A DNA stretch of 64,000 nt from Micavibrio_C sp046294845 (GTDB taxonomy: Bacteria > Pseudomonadota > Alphaproteobacteria > Micavibrionales > Micavibrionaceae): the NCBI GenBank assembly GCA_046294845.1, contig JBKBNU010000001.1:1674001-1738000 (forward strand), given 5' to 3'. Under the pieces are notes generated by a model. It did no database searches, was not told the DNA's origin, and saw only the letters and a list, made by a program, of their open reading frames with translations. The translations under genes and the position numbers were made by a program. Of this stretch, positions 63,884-64,000 are shown one piece after another; position 1 is the stretch's first letter, and every line of letters starts with the position of its first letter.

Positions 63884-64000
63884 CTAATATCCTTCGCCCC
63901 AAATAATTTCTTCTTTCTTATCCTGCTGTTCTGCGGATTTGGTTGGTGTCACCGGCTCTTCCGGTGCTGCCGCGCCTAGTACTTCTGGCACCTCTGCCGC
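63884..64000 (-). CDS. C-terminal tail of a gene upstream of proS (partial)
   Basis: An open frame of 38 residues on the minus strand runs off the end of the window and stops 3 bases before the proS ATG. The tail is Ala/Pro/Glu-rich and ends KKEEIIWGEGY. In alphaproteobacteria a small membrane protein of the DUF1467 family often precedes proS. The visible tail could be the cytoplasmic end of such a protein, but the diagnostic part is outside the window. Confidence 0.5.
   Translation of the reverse strand, partial: AAEVPEVLGAAAPEEPVTPTKSAEQQDKKEEIIWGEGY

Noticed and set aside
1..64000. CRISPR arrays, insertion sequences, attachment sites, tRNA and rRNA genes
   Set aside because: No regularly spaced repeats, transposase frames or terminal inverted repeats were seen, and no cloverleaf-like segments were noticed in the gaps. 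A covariance-model scan would be needed to exclude a small RNA.

Overview
The window is a stretch of alphaproteobacterial chromosome. The evidence is gene content and order: a tpiA-secG-pyrG-kdsA-eno-ftsB-pdhA-pdhB-pdhC-lpdA block, an E1-beta subunit carrying its own lipoyl domain, a ppiD-trpE-trpGDC-lexA-comEC-gltX-gltA block, an lpxB-lpxI-lpxA-fabZ-lpxD-ompH-bamA-rseP-dxr-cdsA-uppS-frr-pyrH-tsf-rpsB block, and dnaE-lolD-lolC-proS. The cell is Gram-negative with lipid A and Kdo, a BAM complex, LolCDE-type lipoprotein export and tryptophan synthesis. I cannot name the genus from sequence alone. I see no rRNA, tRNA, insertion sequence, prophage or CRISPR array. Coding density is high and no gap without a gene exceeds 300 bases.

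Layout. Positions 92-8778 (minus) hold ftsB and the pyruvate dehydrogenase operon, with extra genes interleaved: a RidA protein, an 81-residue orphan, an alpha/beta hydrolase and a flavin oxidase. Positions 8922-9972 hold two small orphans. Positions 10187-15204 (minus) hold eno, kdsA, pyrG, secG and tpiA. Positions 15310-24065 (mostly plus) hold a PpiD-like chaperone coupled to trpE, then trpGDC, lexA and an exported esterase. An inverted polysaccharide-deacetylase gene splits trpE from trpG. Positions 24078-30426 hold comEC (minus), gltX, an M48 peptidase and gltA. Positions 30473-46604 (minus) are the envelope and translation supercluster, with a membrane acyltransferase at its end and an exported orphan between tsf and pyrH.

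Positions 46873-56662 are the accessory part of the window: a small orphan, then three very large minus-strand genes (790, 1116 and about 1211 codons) between rpsB and dnaE. By motif reading, the 1116-residue protein is a greatly enlarged RNase J-type metallo-beta-lactamase/beta-CASP nuclease. The roughly 1211-residue protein is an enlarged exonuclease I (SbcB)-like DEDD nuclease in which the catalytic histidine appears to be tyrosine. The 790-residue protein is unassigned. The two nuclease-like genes overlap, and a good sigma-70-type promoter precedes the first gene. This looks like a dedicated multi-enzyme nucleic-acid system and is the best candidate here for something undescribed.

Positions 56939-64000 return to the conserved backbone: dnaE, lolD, lolC/E, and a prolyl-tRNA synthetase that looks like the archaeal/eukaryotic type, ending in the C-terminal tail of a further gene.
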